From Candidatus Obscuribacterales bacterium (GTDB lineage: Bacteria; Cyanobacteriota; Vampirovibrionia; Obscuribacterales; Obscuribacteraceae), in contig JAHBVO010000002.1 in the NCBI GenBank assembly GCA_019637435.1, positions 783,519 through 847,518 on the forward strand: a DNA stretch of 64,000 nucleotides, read 5' to 3'. The position numbers were made by a program, and so were the translations under genes. How positions within the stretch are numbered: position 1 is the stretch's first letter; every line of letters begins with the position of its first letter. Shown here in pieces: positions 28,156 to 36,884 of this stretch. The notes beneath the pieces were generated by a model, which was not told where the DNA came from, searched no databases, and was given only the letters and a program-made list of their open reading frames with translations.

Positions 28156-28273
28156 GCTTTATATAGCGTGTTAAAGTGGTTAAAATGCTATATAAGGCAG
28201 AATGTGGTGTCTCTGGAGTCGTCGTAATATGCTTTATAAAGCAGTGTAAAGTGTTTAAGGAGCGTTTTAAAGC
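28156..28273. promoter_or_regulatory. hipBA operator array: two copies of a 43-bp element with four 12-bp half-palindromic boxes
   Basis: Boxes are GCTTTATATAGC (28156-28167), GCTATATAAGGC (28187-28198), GCTTTATAAAGC (28231-28242, a perfect palindrome) and GCGTTTTAAAGC (28262-28273). Within each pair the centres are 31 bp apart (about three helical turns), and the 19-bp spacers share TAAAGTG-x-TTAA, so the 43-bp element is duplicated 75 bp apart. The last box lies between the hipB ribosome site (AAGGAG, 28257-28262) and its ATG. HipB-type antitoxins repress their own operon by binding several palindromes, which fits this arrangement. Confidence 0.75.
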
Positions 28274-28275
28274 AT

Positions 28276-28617
28276 ATGCCGCGCACAAACAAATTGCTTC
28301 AATCTCCACCCTATACGGTGGAGCACGCGTTGCGTCAACTGGGAGAGAATCTCCGAGTGGCAAGAATTCGCCGGAACCTTACCATCGCCGACGCCGCTGA
28401 ACGAATTGGTACCGGTCCACGAGCAGTAATGGATGCGGAAAAAGGCAAGTCCTCAACAGGGATAGTTGTTTACGCTGCGCTGCTCTGGCTATACGACCAG
28501 CTGTATCAACTGGAAAATATCGCAGATCCCTTCAAGGATAAAGAGGGCCTCGCTTTAGAGTCTGGAAGACAGCGTCGGCGGGTCCGGAAGGGTAAAGGTC
28601 TGGACAGTGACTTCTAA
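28276..28617 (+). CDS. hipB: HipB-like antitoxin, XRE-family regulator
   Basis: 113 residues. A helix-turn-helix of the XRE/Cro type spans about 18-70 (LGENLRVARIRRNLTIADAA, RIGTGPRAVMDAEKG), with a basic C-terminal tail (RRRVRKGKG). It is followed by the HipA-like kinase with an 11-bp overlap. It should bind the operator boxes just upstream and neutralise the kinase. AAGGAG lies 13 bases before the ATG, a rather long spacing. Confidence 0.88.
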   Translation: MPRTNKLLQSPPYTVEHALRQLGENLRVARIRRNLTIADAAERIGTGPRAVMDAEKGKSSTGIVVYAALLWLYDQLYQLENIADPFKDKEGLALESGRQRRRVRKGKGLDSDF

Positions 28618-29875
28618 AGAATCGCAAGAAGAGTGTTTTGTCTACATCACACTGCCAAGGACGACTGAAAGTGTGACGGCAGGTCGTTTTCGGCTGACAA
28701 AAGACAGGCGTGGAAATAGTATCGGTCGATTTGTGTATGGAAAGTCTTACCTTGCAAGAACGGATGCTGTAGAAATCGATCCTATTGATCTAAAACTGAG
28801 AGACGGCGGCTACCAAAATGCGAGGCTGAGCGGCATGTTTAGCTCACTTCGGGACGCGGCGCCAGACTTCTGGGGAAGGCATTTGATCGAACGATATGCG
28901 GGCAAAACAGGATTGAGTGAAATTGACTATCTGTTGGAATCTCCGGATGATCGCGCAGGTGCGCTCGGATTCGGACTAAATCAGAAGCCCCCTGCTCCGA
29001 TGAGGAAGTTTAACAAAACAATTCAACTGGAGCGGCTCCTGCACCTGGCCGAGAAGTTGGTGCGAGAGCAAAATGAAGAAACCGACCAGGAGAGCGTTCA
29101 GGTGCAGGAGCTATTGCTTTTGGGAACATCCATGGGGGGGGCGCGGCCAAAAGCGGTTATTGAGGACGACGTTGGCCTCTGGGTTGCGAAATTCGGGCGT
29201 CCAGATGATCGTTGGAACAATCCACGTGTCGAGCATGCGATGCTCGAACTCGCGCGCAGCTGCGGTATTTCCAGTGCGAGAAGCCGGATTGAAAGCGTTG
29301 GCGGTAAAGATGTAATCTTGGTTCAGCGATTCGATCGTGAAAAAACTTCCAAGGGATATATCAGAGCGCGCATGATAAGCGGTCTTACACTTTTACGAGC
29401 AGAGGAATCCGCGCTACAGCGAGATCGTTGGTCTTATTTACTTATGGCGGAGGAACTGCGTCGTGTGGTATCTGAGCCCAAGAAAGATGCGACAGAGTTG
29501 TTTCGTCGAATGTGTTTCAATGCACTTATCTCAAACTCGGATGATCATCCTCGAAATCATTCTTTTATAGCTTTCGATAGGGGCTGGCGGCTTTCGCCGG
29601 CGTATGACCTGACGCCATCACCTTCGGTATCACAGCATCGAAACCTGGCACTAATCTGTGGAGAGAATGGACGACTTGCATCTGTTAGAAACCTATTGTC
29701 TCAGTGCTCCCGATTCTTGCTTGCTGAGCAGGAAGCAAGGTCGATTGTCTCTGCCATGACTGCGCAAGTGCAGACTACTTGGTACGCGACTTTGCGAACA
29801 CATGGTGTTAGCGAGCGAGATGCAGATACAATCAAAAGTGCATTCGTTTATAAGGGTTTTGACGGCGATTCGTAA
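28607..29875 (+). CDS. hipA: HipA-like Ser/Thr kinase toxin
   Basis: 422 residues, GTG start overlapping hipB. The N-terminal HipA domain includes RLSGMFSSLRDAAPDFWGR. The kinase part has LGTSMGGARPKAVI (173-186, nucleotide/Ser-phosphorylation loop), WVAKFG (192-197, ATP-binding Lys), NSDDHPRNHSF (310-320, catalytic) and LSPAYDLTPS (329-338, metal-binding Asp). All catalytic residues appear present. HipA of E. coli phosphorylates glutamyl-tRNA synthetase; the target of this divergent member is not known. Confidence 0.92.
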   Translation: MTSKESQEECFVYITLPRTTESVTAGRFRLTKDRRGNSIGRFVYGKSYLARTDAVEIDPIDLKLRDGGYQNARLSGMFSSLRDAAPDFWGRHLIERYAGKTGLSEIDYLLESPDDRAGALGFGLNQKPPAPMRKFNKTIQLERLLHLAEKLVREQNEETDQESVQVQELLLLGTSMGGARPKAVIEDDVGLWVAKFGRPDDRWNNPRVEHAMLELARSCGISSARSRIESVGGKDVILVQRFDREKTSKGYIRARMISGLTLLRAEESALQRDRWSYLLMAEELRRVVSEPKKDATELFRRMCFNALISNSDDHPRNHSFIAFDRGWRLSPAYDLTPSPSVSQHRNLALICGENGRLASVRNLLSQCSRFLLAEQEARSIVSAMTAQVQTTWYATLRTHGVSERDADTIKSAFVYKGFDGDS

Positions 29876-29891
29876 GAAAGTGGCATGCGAA

Positions 29892-31355
29892 CTATTGTGC
29901 TTCGCATGCGCTATCGGCTGGCGAATAATTCACCTTCTCCGCCCTCGTGAAAAACGTCCATAAATCCTCCTCGACGTCAGGCTTTTGCTCATGAGTAATC
30001 CAATCACTTGGAGGAAACGGATTATTCGGATCGACCATATCGCCACCACTTATCGAGTACGCATAGACCATTCCATCTGGCTTGTAGCGAATGTTGAAAT
30101 AAGTCGAACCCAAGCAGCTTTGCTGCACCAAGTATCGCTCGGCCTTTGGATTTTCTTTCGTCGCCGTCGGCTCGCCTAAAAGTTCTACGACATCCGATCT
30201 TTTCATCTCGAAAATATCATACTGGCGCAAAAACTGCTGTATCGTCCTGTCCGAAACCAATCTAGTTCGCGACGCCATCTCCTCAAAACCCGGTTGTAGC
30301 GAATTGAAGGCTGCAAGCCCTTCGCTAAACTCCTCCAGTTTCGAATATTTCGCAGGAACCACGAACTTTCCATCCCTGTTGATGTAACCAAATGCGGTGC
30401 TCGCATTTTTCTGAACCGTTGCGAGTGCTAAACCGTTTTCGAACTTTGATTTCCAATCGTACCGCGGACATGGGAACGTAGGTGGTATCACAAACTTCCC
30501 ACTCTTATCAATGAAACCGAATTTAGCCCCGTTCAGCGGGCTGATTTTTGATTGTCCGCCGATGTCCTTCCAGGGTTTTCCACCGACTGCGACTGCCGCC
30601 AAACCTTCGCTAAAAGGCTGCGCGGAACAGCATTCCGCGGGAAGTTTGATTCGAACGTTTCCATCTTTGTCTAGAAAACTCCAGCCGTGTTTCTTTGACC
30701 AGGCAGAAACCATTCCGTCTGAATATGGACCGAAGTAATCATAGTCAAGCGCGGTAGCATCTGTGGTGCTAGCGCTGTTGACGACAAACTTCGACTGCTC
30801 AGCTGGTTCTATGCCGGGAATATCTCCGAAACTTCCGCGTCCGGTGAATTCGTAGGTTTTTCCGTCTTTTATACAAAACCAGTTGCCGGATTTGGGGTTT
30901 ACGGTACCAAAATAAAACTGTTGCGCATGGACGTCGAAGCGTTTTCCGGAACTATCAATTACGAAACAGTCGTAGGTGTTGCGAGCGAGCTGAAGACCGT
31001 TACGCTTCGAAATGACCTTGAAGTCTCCGCCAATTTTGAATTTCTTCATCCCTACCGAAACAACCGTTTCGCCCTGGGACCTGATTAGCGGAACTTCTTC
31101 ATCAACAATAAACTCATTCCCGCTCTTGTCGATGAAAGTTGTGGTCTGCCAGTCAGGATGTCCTTTTTCGTTGAACCTGACACAGCGCGCGTAGCCGTTG
31201 TGAAAGTCATCTACGGGAAAGTATTTCGGCGCAATGACTTCTTTGCCGGCTTTGTTGACGAAGCCGAACTTCGGCTGGGACACCGGGAGGAATTGGGGCT
31301 GCCATCGGTCCACGACCATGCAGATGCTTATGAGTGATAGAAGCAAATTTGACAT
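29892..31355 (-). CDS. Exported or anchored WG-repeat protein
   Basis: 487 residues, ATG with GAGGG seven bases upstream. A short hydrophobic N-terminus (1-17) may be a signal or anchor. At least four WG beta-repeats are visible: KFGFVNKAGKEVIAPKYF, GWSFLDKDGNVRI, KFGFIDKSGKFVIPPTF and FGYINRDGKFVVPAKY with EEFSEGLAAF. After residue 370 the repeats end and a different domain follows (DVVELLGEPTATKE, YFNIRYKPDGMVYAY), similar to small outer-membrane assembly lipoprotein folds. Function unknown. It lies 38 bp behind the methyltransferase-HNH gene. Confidence 0.85.
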   Translation of the reverse strand: MSNLLLSLISICMVVDRWQPQFLPVSQPKFGFVNKAGKEVIAPKYFPVDDFHNGYARCVRFNEKGHPDWQTTTFIDKSGNEFIVDEEVPLIRSQGETVVSVGMKKFKIGGDFKVISKRNGLQLARNTYDCFVIDSSGKRFDVHAQQFYFGTVNPKSGNWFCIKDGKTYEFTGRGSFGDIPGIEPAEQSKFVVNSASTTDATALDYDYFGPYSDGMVSAWSKKHGWSFLDKDGNVRIKLPAECCSAQPFSEGLAAVAVGGKPWKDIGGQSKISPLNGAKFGFIDKSGKFVIPPTFPCPRYDWKSKFENGLALATVQKNASTAFGYINRDGKFVVPAKYSKLEEFSEGLAAFNSLQPGFEEMASRTRLVSDRTIQQFLRQYDIFEMKRSDVVELLGEPTATKENPKAERYLVQQSCLGSTYFNIRYKPDGMVYAYSISGGDMVDPNNPFPPSDWITHEQKPDVEEDLWTFFTRAEKVNYSPADSACEAQ

Positions 31356-31393
31356 GGCTTGCCCTCGAATGCAATCTGCTCATTATAACTTCT

Positions 31394-33139
31394 TCAGCGT
31401 GTTGCATGAAATGGCTCCCACTCCGCCAAATTGTGGTCGCACCTCAAACGCATACGCTTCATCAGCATCGCCTCAAACAAGCACTCAAAAAACTGTTCTC
31501 CACTCGTGGCCTCCAACGCAGGCAAGCTCGCAAGCGCTTCTCTTCGAAACCGCCCTTCGTACGAAATCGGTTCTGCGAAATACGCGCCTGTCCAAAATGT
31601 TTCGATGCGCTCCCGCGATTCATTAATCGTCGAAACCGTCACCAGCTTGTCGCGCTTCTGATTGTTTACCTCTTTGTTTGCCGGAAGCAAATTCCACAGA
31701 TCGTTGCATGGCCATGCCGCAAATGGAAAACAGTGATCGACGTCAAACCTCTCCGCACTCAATGCCTTGCCCGACCAAACACATTGCACCGGCTGCGAAT
31801 TCTGTTGCATCATCTGTAATACCAAACCGCGAACCATCGCGGTATCCCGCGCAGGATCCAACCACTTCAAGAGCGCCATCAGCTCGCTGAAGTTAACTGG
31901 CACCCCGCGAGACTCCGAATATTGCTTCATCAACTCCGACCATTCAAAAAGAAGCGCCGGTTCGATCCAGGCAGCGTAACTAGAAAAGGCTCGCCACAAG
32001 TTTGTCGGCACCTGCATCTCGCCGAAGCTCCAGAGAAAGTCATCGTTTATGATCAGTGTTGAATCCACCGATGATGCGATTTTGATTTTGCCGGCGACTT
32101 TAAAAATTTGCTCGTTGCTATTCGGGAACGTGATGTAGAACGCCGGCATTTTTCGAATTGTTTGTACCGCGTCTTTGAGCGCTTGAACCAGAGCGGTCGC
32201 GGTCGTTCCATGAAACACTTCACCAACGCGAAGTTCGAATGGCGAAACATTCGCAAGCTTCTGAAACGCTTCACCGACGAATGCCAATCCGCGACCATCC
32301 TTGTTTGCCGGCATCTGCGGTATTGCATTCTCTATTAGCGGTTTATAAATTCGAATCCAATATAACGCCACCAAACCTAGTGGCACTGACACATAGTCAT
32401 CGTTTGAAATTTTGGCTAAACCGCTCGCGCTAGCAGCAACCCGCACCAAAGTCCTGAGCAGCGCCAATTTGTAAGTGGATGATTTCGCGTCGTTTATAAT
32501 CACGTTGCGCAGAAGCGGGAGCGCGCCGGTTCCGTCTTCGGGAAATTTGAGCAAAACTGTTTCCCATTCAACGCCTGGCTGTTTCAATTGATCTTCGCTC
32601 GGCGCCAGTAATGAGAACGTCAAGCCGCGCTGAATTGCAAGTTGTTCAAGTTCCAGGCTTGAAACCGGATACGTCGAGTCCGCTATGTGGTGCTTCCCGT
32701 GGCGCAATGTGATCGCAATGGTGCCGCCCGGTTTCAACAACGTCGATAATTTGCGAAACACCCGCGCGCGATCGGCAGGCGCAATGTGCATCCAAACCGC
32801 ACTGAGCAGAATGAAATCAAACGTCAACCCGAGCCTCATGGTGCGGCGCAAGTCGGGCAAGCTATCCTGGAGCCACTGAATGCGCGGCGATGGATGCAAC
32901 ACCTTTGCTTGCGCCAGCATTGATTCCGACGGTTCCGCTGCGATGACGTCGTGACCGTGCTCGGCGAACCACGCCGCATCTCGACCTGAACCAGAACCGA
33001 TGTCCAGTATCGCGGCAGCCCCCGTCGGTATGTGTGGAATCAGCGGACGATGGACGCTCTCAAACTGAAGCGACTCATACCGAGCGGTGAGTTCGCCGAC
33101 CTTTGAGTCGTAGTTTGAAACTATGTCGTCGTAGTTCAT
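31394..33139 (-). CDS. Fusion of SAM methyltransferase and HNH endonuclease domains
   Basis: 581 residues. Residues about 1-200 form a class I methyltransferase with ILDIGSGSGRDAAWF (motif I, about 44-58), VIAAEPSESMLAQA and FILLSAVWMHI. The middle part is helical and unassigned. The C-terminal part (about 450-500) has an HNH nuclease signature: CVWSGKAL, FDVDHCFPFAAW with the catalytic Asp-His, then NLLPANKEVNNQKRDKL with the Asn and Lys. Methylation and nuclease functions in one chain suggest nucleic-acid modification or defence, but the methyltransferase is of the small-molecule type, so the substrate is open. Confidence 0.85.
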   Translation of the reverse strand: MNYDDIVSNYDSKVGELTARYESLQFESVHRPLIPHIPTGAAAILDIGSGSGRDAAWFAEHGHDVIAAEPSESMLAQAKVLHPSPRIQWLQDSLPDLRRTMRLGLTFDFILLSAVWMHIAPADRARVFRKLSTLLKPGGTIAITLRHGKHHIADSTYPVSSLELEQLAIQRGLTFSLLAPSEDQLKQPGVEWETVLLKFPEDGTGALPLLRNVIINDAKSSTYKLALLRTLVRVAASASGLAKISNDDYVSVPLGLVALYWIRIYKPLIENAIPQMPANKDGRGLAFVGEAFQKLANVSPFELRVGEVFHGTTATALVQALKDAVQTIRKMPAFYITFPNSNEQIFKVAGKIKIASSVDSTLIINDDFLWSFGEMQVPTNLWRAFSSYAAWIEPALLFEWSELMKQYSESRGVPVNFSELMALLKWLDPARDTAMVRGLVLQMMQQNSQPVQCVWSGKALSAERFDVDHCFPFAAWPCNDLWNLLPANKEVNNQKRDKLVTVSTINESRERIETFWTGAYFAEPISYEGRFRREALASLPALEATSGEQFFECLFEAMLMKRMRLRCDHNLAEWEPFHATR

Positions 33140-33267
33140 CTGAACATCATACTTCTGCCGACTTCAAATTTTAATGTGCGGATTCGGGAGCCTCTGGTAA
33201 AGCAATCTTCGATGCTTAAACTCTACCACTCAATACTCTTTGTCCCTGACGAGAAGGTGGGTTCGCT

Positions 33268-33503
33268 TTAGAAGGAAACCGACGCTACACCATCCGCAAA
33301 TCTTTCTGCCGTCTCGAAATATCTGTTGCAGAGCAGCTTACCTGTTCTGTCGAAATAGCCATATTCACGATCCACGTTCTCCGCTAACATCAGTCTATGC
33401 GAGTTATCAGCGTCCGGTTTTCGCTCGGCAATTCGCCTTCCATTTTGGTCAAGTACAAAGGTTTCTTCTTGGGAAAGAACGAGGCTAAGTGAAGACAGAA
33501 ACT
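33268..33503 (-). pseudogene. C-terminal remnant of a WG-repeat protein
   Basis: A minus-strand frame without an early start codon reads FVLDQNGRRIAERKP and then a full WG repeat (REYGYFDRTGKLLC, FETAERFADGVASVSF) before a TAA at 33268-33270. The composition and repeat match are clear, so this is the end of a WG-repeat gene whose 5' part is missing. Not an extra end of the intact WG gene at 29892-31355, which ends differently. The left part of this interval (33140-33267) holds nothing recognisable. Confidence 0.55.
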
Positions 33504-33677
33504 ATTCATATTTGCGCATTGTGTAAACCGAGGAAATGGATCGGTAACATTCCTGTATTGCCTGCCTGGACTACTGGCGCACTGCCCAGTTTTCCAGGGT
33601 GTGAGGGCTGTGTTGTGTGGTGTCATCCATGCGGAAGGAATTCTCTCCTGAGTTTAGAAGAGTTCACCGTAATGTGA
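33489..33677 (+). CDS. Small Cys-rich protein, possible zinc ribbon
   Basis: 62 residues, GTG start with GAGG about five bases upstream. Three CxxC pairs (ICALCKP, GCEGC, WCHPCGR) suggest metal binding. It partly overlaps the start of the WG remnant on the other strand. No family recognised; small size and accessory context keep confidence low. Confidence 0.4.
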   Translation: MKTETIHICALCKPRKWIGNIPVLPAWTTGALPSFPGCEGCVVWCHPCGRNSLLSLEEFTVM

Positions 33678-33773
33678 GCTTTCAGAGCCCAGTTAAGCGA
33701 CAAGATTATCTTGAACAGTTTCAATTAGCGACCGAAATTAAGCCACCATCAACGGTGTGCAAGGAGATCACTT

Positions 33774-33857
33774 GAAGGAGCAGAATGAAGTAGTTTACAA
33801 ATCAGAAGACGGAAAGGAGTTCAAATACAACTGTGAACGCTGGAACCACGACTGAGA
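33774..33857 (+). CDS. Very short open frame (27 codons) with strong ribosome site
   Basis: TTG start preceded by a perfect AAGGAG with 5-bp spacing. The product is charged (KEQNEVVYKSEDGKEFK, then CERWNHD). Too short to assign; it could be a real small protein or the tail of a lost gene. Confidence 0.3.
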
Positions 33858-33884
33858 TGTATTTCGTACCTTATTCTCATCGAA

Positions 33885-34187
33885 CTAAGCGATCAAATTA
33901 GCAACTTTGTATCGCACGCCCGCTCCTTTGCTGGTGCCCATTTTCGAATACTGAGGTCCGCCTCCGGCCCACCGCATACGCTGAAACCAAGCGCGAGACA
34001 TACCAGTGAGTTCTGCTGCAATTTTCTCGTCGCAGTATTGATGTGGATAAGATTTCAGCTCAACCATTTCGGTGCGCAGGGCATTACTAGGTTCGTGTTG
34101 AGGTTTCGCAAGTAGGATTTCCAGCCTCTTCAGCAAAGCATTTATGTCATTTAGCTGCTGAAGAATGAGTTCATCAGTCAAAGGCAT
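33885..34187 (-). CDS. AlpA/excisionase-like helix-turn-helix protein
   Basis: 100 residues from the ATG at 34187, chosen because GGAG lies nine bases upstream. An N-terminal amphipathic coil (ILQQLNDINALLKRLEILL) is followed by a MerR/excisionase-type helix-turn-helix: EKIAAELTGMSRAWFQRMR, then the wing GGGPQYSKMG and VRYKVANL. Such proteins are typical of prophages and integrative elements, where they control excision. No integrase is seen in this window. Confidence 0.65.
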   Translation of the reverse strand: MPLTDELILQQLNDINALLKRLEILLAKPQHEPSNALRTEMVELKSYPHQYCDEKIAAELTGMSRAWFQRMRWAGGGPQYSKMGTSKGAGVRYKVANLIA

Positions 34188-34298
34188 GATGTCGTACTCC
34201 AAATAATTTTAGTGGATCGTCCAATTCAGCAAAAAAACGCAACAAACTGCTGTAATAAACTTAGTACCACTACCGGTGGCAACTAAACACTCAAACTA

Positions 34299-35126
34299 TT
34301 ATGCTAATGGCAATGGTTTACCGGTGATGTCTTGCCAACGATCTTTCGCTAATTGAGATAAACTCAGCAACTCGTTCAGAGCGGCACGAGCTTCCGCCTG
34401 CGCAATGTCGCTCGAAGCCCCATGCGCGGAGACATCTCTCCAGTAAGCTAAAACGTTGAACCCGCTGTCTAACACACGAATAAGTCCACCAGGTTGATTA
34501 CGTTCAAGCATCTCCTTGAGTTTCTTTCTGCCATCCGCCCTTCTATAGATATCTAAAACCTTTTGAGCGTCTCCATCTTTCTCAATAGCCAATGCAAGAT
34601 AAATCGATTCACAGGCAGCACCACACATTGCACAACAAGCAAGAAATGCGCCAGCGTCAAATGCTAGGATAGCGTCCATTGCGCGCTCTCGATAGCCACG
34701 ACCAAACGGCGATTCGAAGCCCTCAAGCAGTCTGGCGAAACTCTTTGATGTAACGCGCATGTAAGCATCACGGGCAGAGTCTTTTAGCCATTCTTCTCCT
34801 TGCTCCGTAACTGAATAACCGGCTCCATGAACATGATCCGGAGCTGCTGTCCAGTTCAAGTTTGACACTGAAGGTCGAAGAATGCCACGAAGACACATTT
34901 GCCACAGAGCAGAAAGAAGCTTGCCGGAAACGAGTCTAGTTACGTCTAGTCTGTCATTATTTTCTTGGACTCGTCTCTCTTGCTGAAACAGCTCAAGCAA
35001 CTTAACGGCGGATACGTCGTGCGAATTATCATGAATTCTCCTCCGTTCATTTTTGAGACACTCAATTATGAACACATACGCATCTTCTTCAGTCCACAGT
35101 TCATACTCTCGAGAGTTGATAGTCAA
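34299..35126 (-). CDS. Protein of unknown function, possible winged helix plus helical domain
   Basis: 275 residues, soluble. The N-terminal part (about 30-120; SGKLLSALWQMCLRGILRP, YSVTEQGEEWL) looks like a winged helix. The C-terminal part has a helical bundle ending in YWRDVSAHGASSDIAQAEA, a pattern seen in HEPN-like and DUF4145-like domains of abortive-infection proteins. That comparison is by eye. It lies 47 bp downstream of the gene at 35174 on the same strand, so the two are probably co-transcribed. Confidence 0.65.
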   Translation of the reverse strand: MTINSREYELWTEEDAYVFIIECLKNERRRIHDNSHDVSAVKLLELFQQERRVQENNDRLDVTRLVSGKLLSALWQMCLRGILRPSVSNLNWTAAPDHVHGAGYSVTEQGEEWLKDSARDAYMRVTSKSFARLLEGFESPFGRGYRERAMDAILAFDAGAFLACCAMCGAACESIYLALAIEKDGDAQKVLDIYRRADGRKKLKEMLERNQPGGLIRVLDSGFNVLAYWRDVSAHGASSDIAQAEARAALNELLSLSQLAKDRWQDITGKPLPLA

Positions 35127-35173
35127 GTCGGTCCTCCACTAAAGCGCTCAAGACGGAATGGTAATCGCCAAGG

Positions 35174-35887
35174 CTAATTTACGCAAAACTCAAAGGGCAA
35201 CTCCAAGTTCTTAGGGTCGTAACCGACAAACCAAAGTTTCGAAATATATTGAGTGCGAAGACGCTCGCGAAATTCTTCGCTTATTTGAGATAGCGACTGA
35301 AGAGAAAGCTCATCCCAGTGAGTTAGGTCATCAATGACAATACAAAGCCAGTTATCTCGATCCTGCCATGTCTTATTGAGCTTTTTACCGATTCGTCTTT
35401 CAATCACTGATCTCTGTTTCGAATAACTGACAGTATCCTCTTCCGCCTCTACATCATCATCGCAGACACCGTTTCGTAGTCGAGGCACATCATCTCCAGT
35501 ATGCCCTGATATTGAAATCAGTCGTCCCTGCTTCATCTGTTCAACGGCATAGTCTATTAGGCGGTGATCTTTTGTAGAAGTGATTTCAACGAAGAAATTT
35601 CTTGACTCATCTGGAAAAACAATCTCACCATCGGCTAACGGTGCGTCCAGGTATCTGACCCAAACGTCCATCCTGTCTCGTCCAAACGAATGCACACAAA
35701 CCTTAGCTAGAATTTCCATTTCATCGACAAACTTTCTTCGGAAGAAATCATTGTCCGCACGGCAATTTTTCGCGGTCGCACCGAGTGACTCTCTGACAAG
35801 GTCACAATATTCGACATACTCGGAAATTGTATAAGTAGCGAATCGTTTATCCTTAGATACGAGCGAATTCTCCGGTTCTGTCGACAT
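35174..35887 (-). CDS. Protein of unknown function, possible PD-(D/E)xK-like fold
   Basis: 237 residues, soluble and acidic. The centre has DVWVRYLDAPLADGE followed by FFVEITSTKDHRLIDYAVEQ, spaced as in restriction-type nucleases, but the usual E-x-K reads E-I-T, so catalysis is doubtful. The C-terminal strand set (WLCIVIDDLTHW, ISKLWFVGYDPKN) supports an alpha/beta fold. First gene of a two-gene minus-strand unit. No database family recalled. Confidence 0.65.
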   Translation of the reverse strand: MSTEPENSLVSKDKRFATYTISEYVEYCDLVRESLGATAKNCRADNDFFRRKFVDEMEILAKVCVHSFGRDRMDVWVRYLDAPLADGEIVFPDESRNFFVEITSTKDHRLIDYAVEQMKQGRLISISGHTGDDVPRLRNGVCDDDVEAEEDTVSYSKQRSVIERRIGKKLNKTWQDRDNWLCIVIDDLTHWDELSLQSLSQISEEFRERLRTQYISKLWFVGYDPKNLELPFEFCVN

Positions 35888-36170
35888 GTATCAGTTCCTC
35901 TCAGTAAAGTCTATATTAGCTGATCAAAGTTTTGCTCGCCTGACCTGTATTGCTATCTGGCTGAGCACTCGCGCAACACATGGTTTACGGATTAGCACGA
36001 ATCGCAGTTTCAGCGATTCTTAGCCAGTCGGAGCCGTCTCGAAAATTATTAAGTACGAGTCAAGTGTTCGACGATTTCCATTACGCGAGAACAAAGTCAC
36101 TCATTTAGGCGACAGACTTTTTACTTTGGTTTTGATATCCTCGCACGACTAGATTTCGGAGTACGGAGCA

Positions 36171-36884
36171 ATGACTTATCAGAATGAATACAACTCAGCC
36201 ATGTTTCTCTATGACGCAGGGCAATTTGAGCAAGCAATTCCGCACTTTAATAAAGCCCTTGCTTCAGAACCCGCTTGTCCATCCAGTCACCACATTCTCG
36301 GACTCTGTTGGTACTTTTGCGGGCGCCCCGATCTCGCGATCGACTATCTAGAAAGAGCCGTAGATCTCGATCCGCAGGATCATGAAGCGCACCACAACTT
36401 AGGAAATGTGCGAAAGGACCTCGGGCTAATCGACAAGGCAATTTCGTCCTACGAACGAGCGCTGGAATTGTCACCAGAATGGGGTGAAGCACATTATAGT
36501 CTTGGAAATATGCTCGCATACACTGATCGCTCACGCGCTGTAGATGAATATCGGCTTGCGATTAAATTCAGTCCAGATTATTTTCCAGCATATGTAAATC
36601 TGGGTGGTTGCTTATCTTCGCTTGGAGATTTTGAAGAAGCCATTAAGATTTTGAGAGCAGCCGTGACTTTGCGACCCGACTCATCGGGAGCAAATCAAAG
36701 CCTTGGGCAAGCTCTCGTTTCTAAAGGAGAGTTAGATGAAGGAATCAAGTTTCTGAGAATCGCAATTGCGTTAGAGGAGTCAAATGCGCTCGCTCATCAT
36801 TGCCTTGGTCTGGCTTTAGAAAAAATTGGATCTGCAAAAGAATCCCAAGACGAACTTAAGCGAGCAAGGGATTTAGGAATGTAA
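36171..36884 (+). CDS. TPR-repeat protein, cytoplasmic
   Basis: 237 residues without a signal peptide. Six TPR units fill the protein (AMFLYDAGQFEQAIPHFNKA, HHILGLCWYFCGRPDLAIDY, AHHNLGNVRKDLGLIDKAIS). A scaffold with unknown partner. Immediately after its TAA the same frame stays open for another 68 codons of protein-like sequence (see 36885-37091). Confidence 0.85.
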   Translation: MTYQNEYNSAMFLYDAGQFEQAIPHFNKALASEPACPSSHHILGLCWYFCGRPDLAIDYLERAVDLDPQDHEAHHNLGNVRKDLGLIDKAISSYERALELSPEWGEAHYSLGNMLAYTDRSRAVDEYRLAIKFSPDYFPAYVNLGGCLSSLGDFEEAIKILRAAVTLRPDSSGANQSLGQALVSKGELDEGIKFLRIAIALEESNALAHHCLGLALEKIGSAKESQDELKRARDLGM

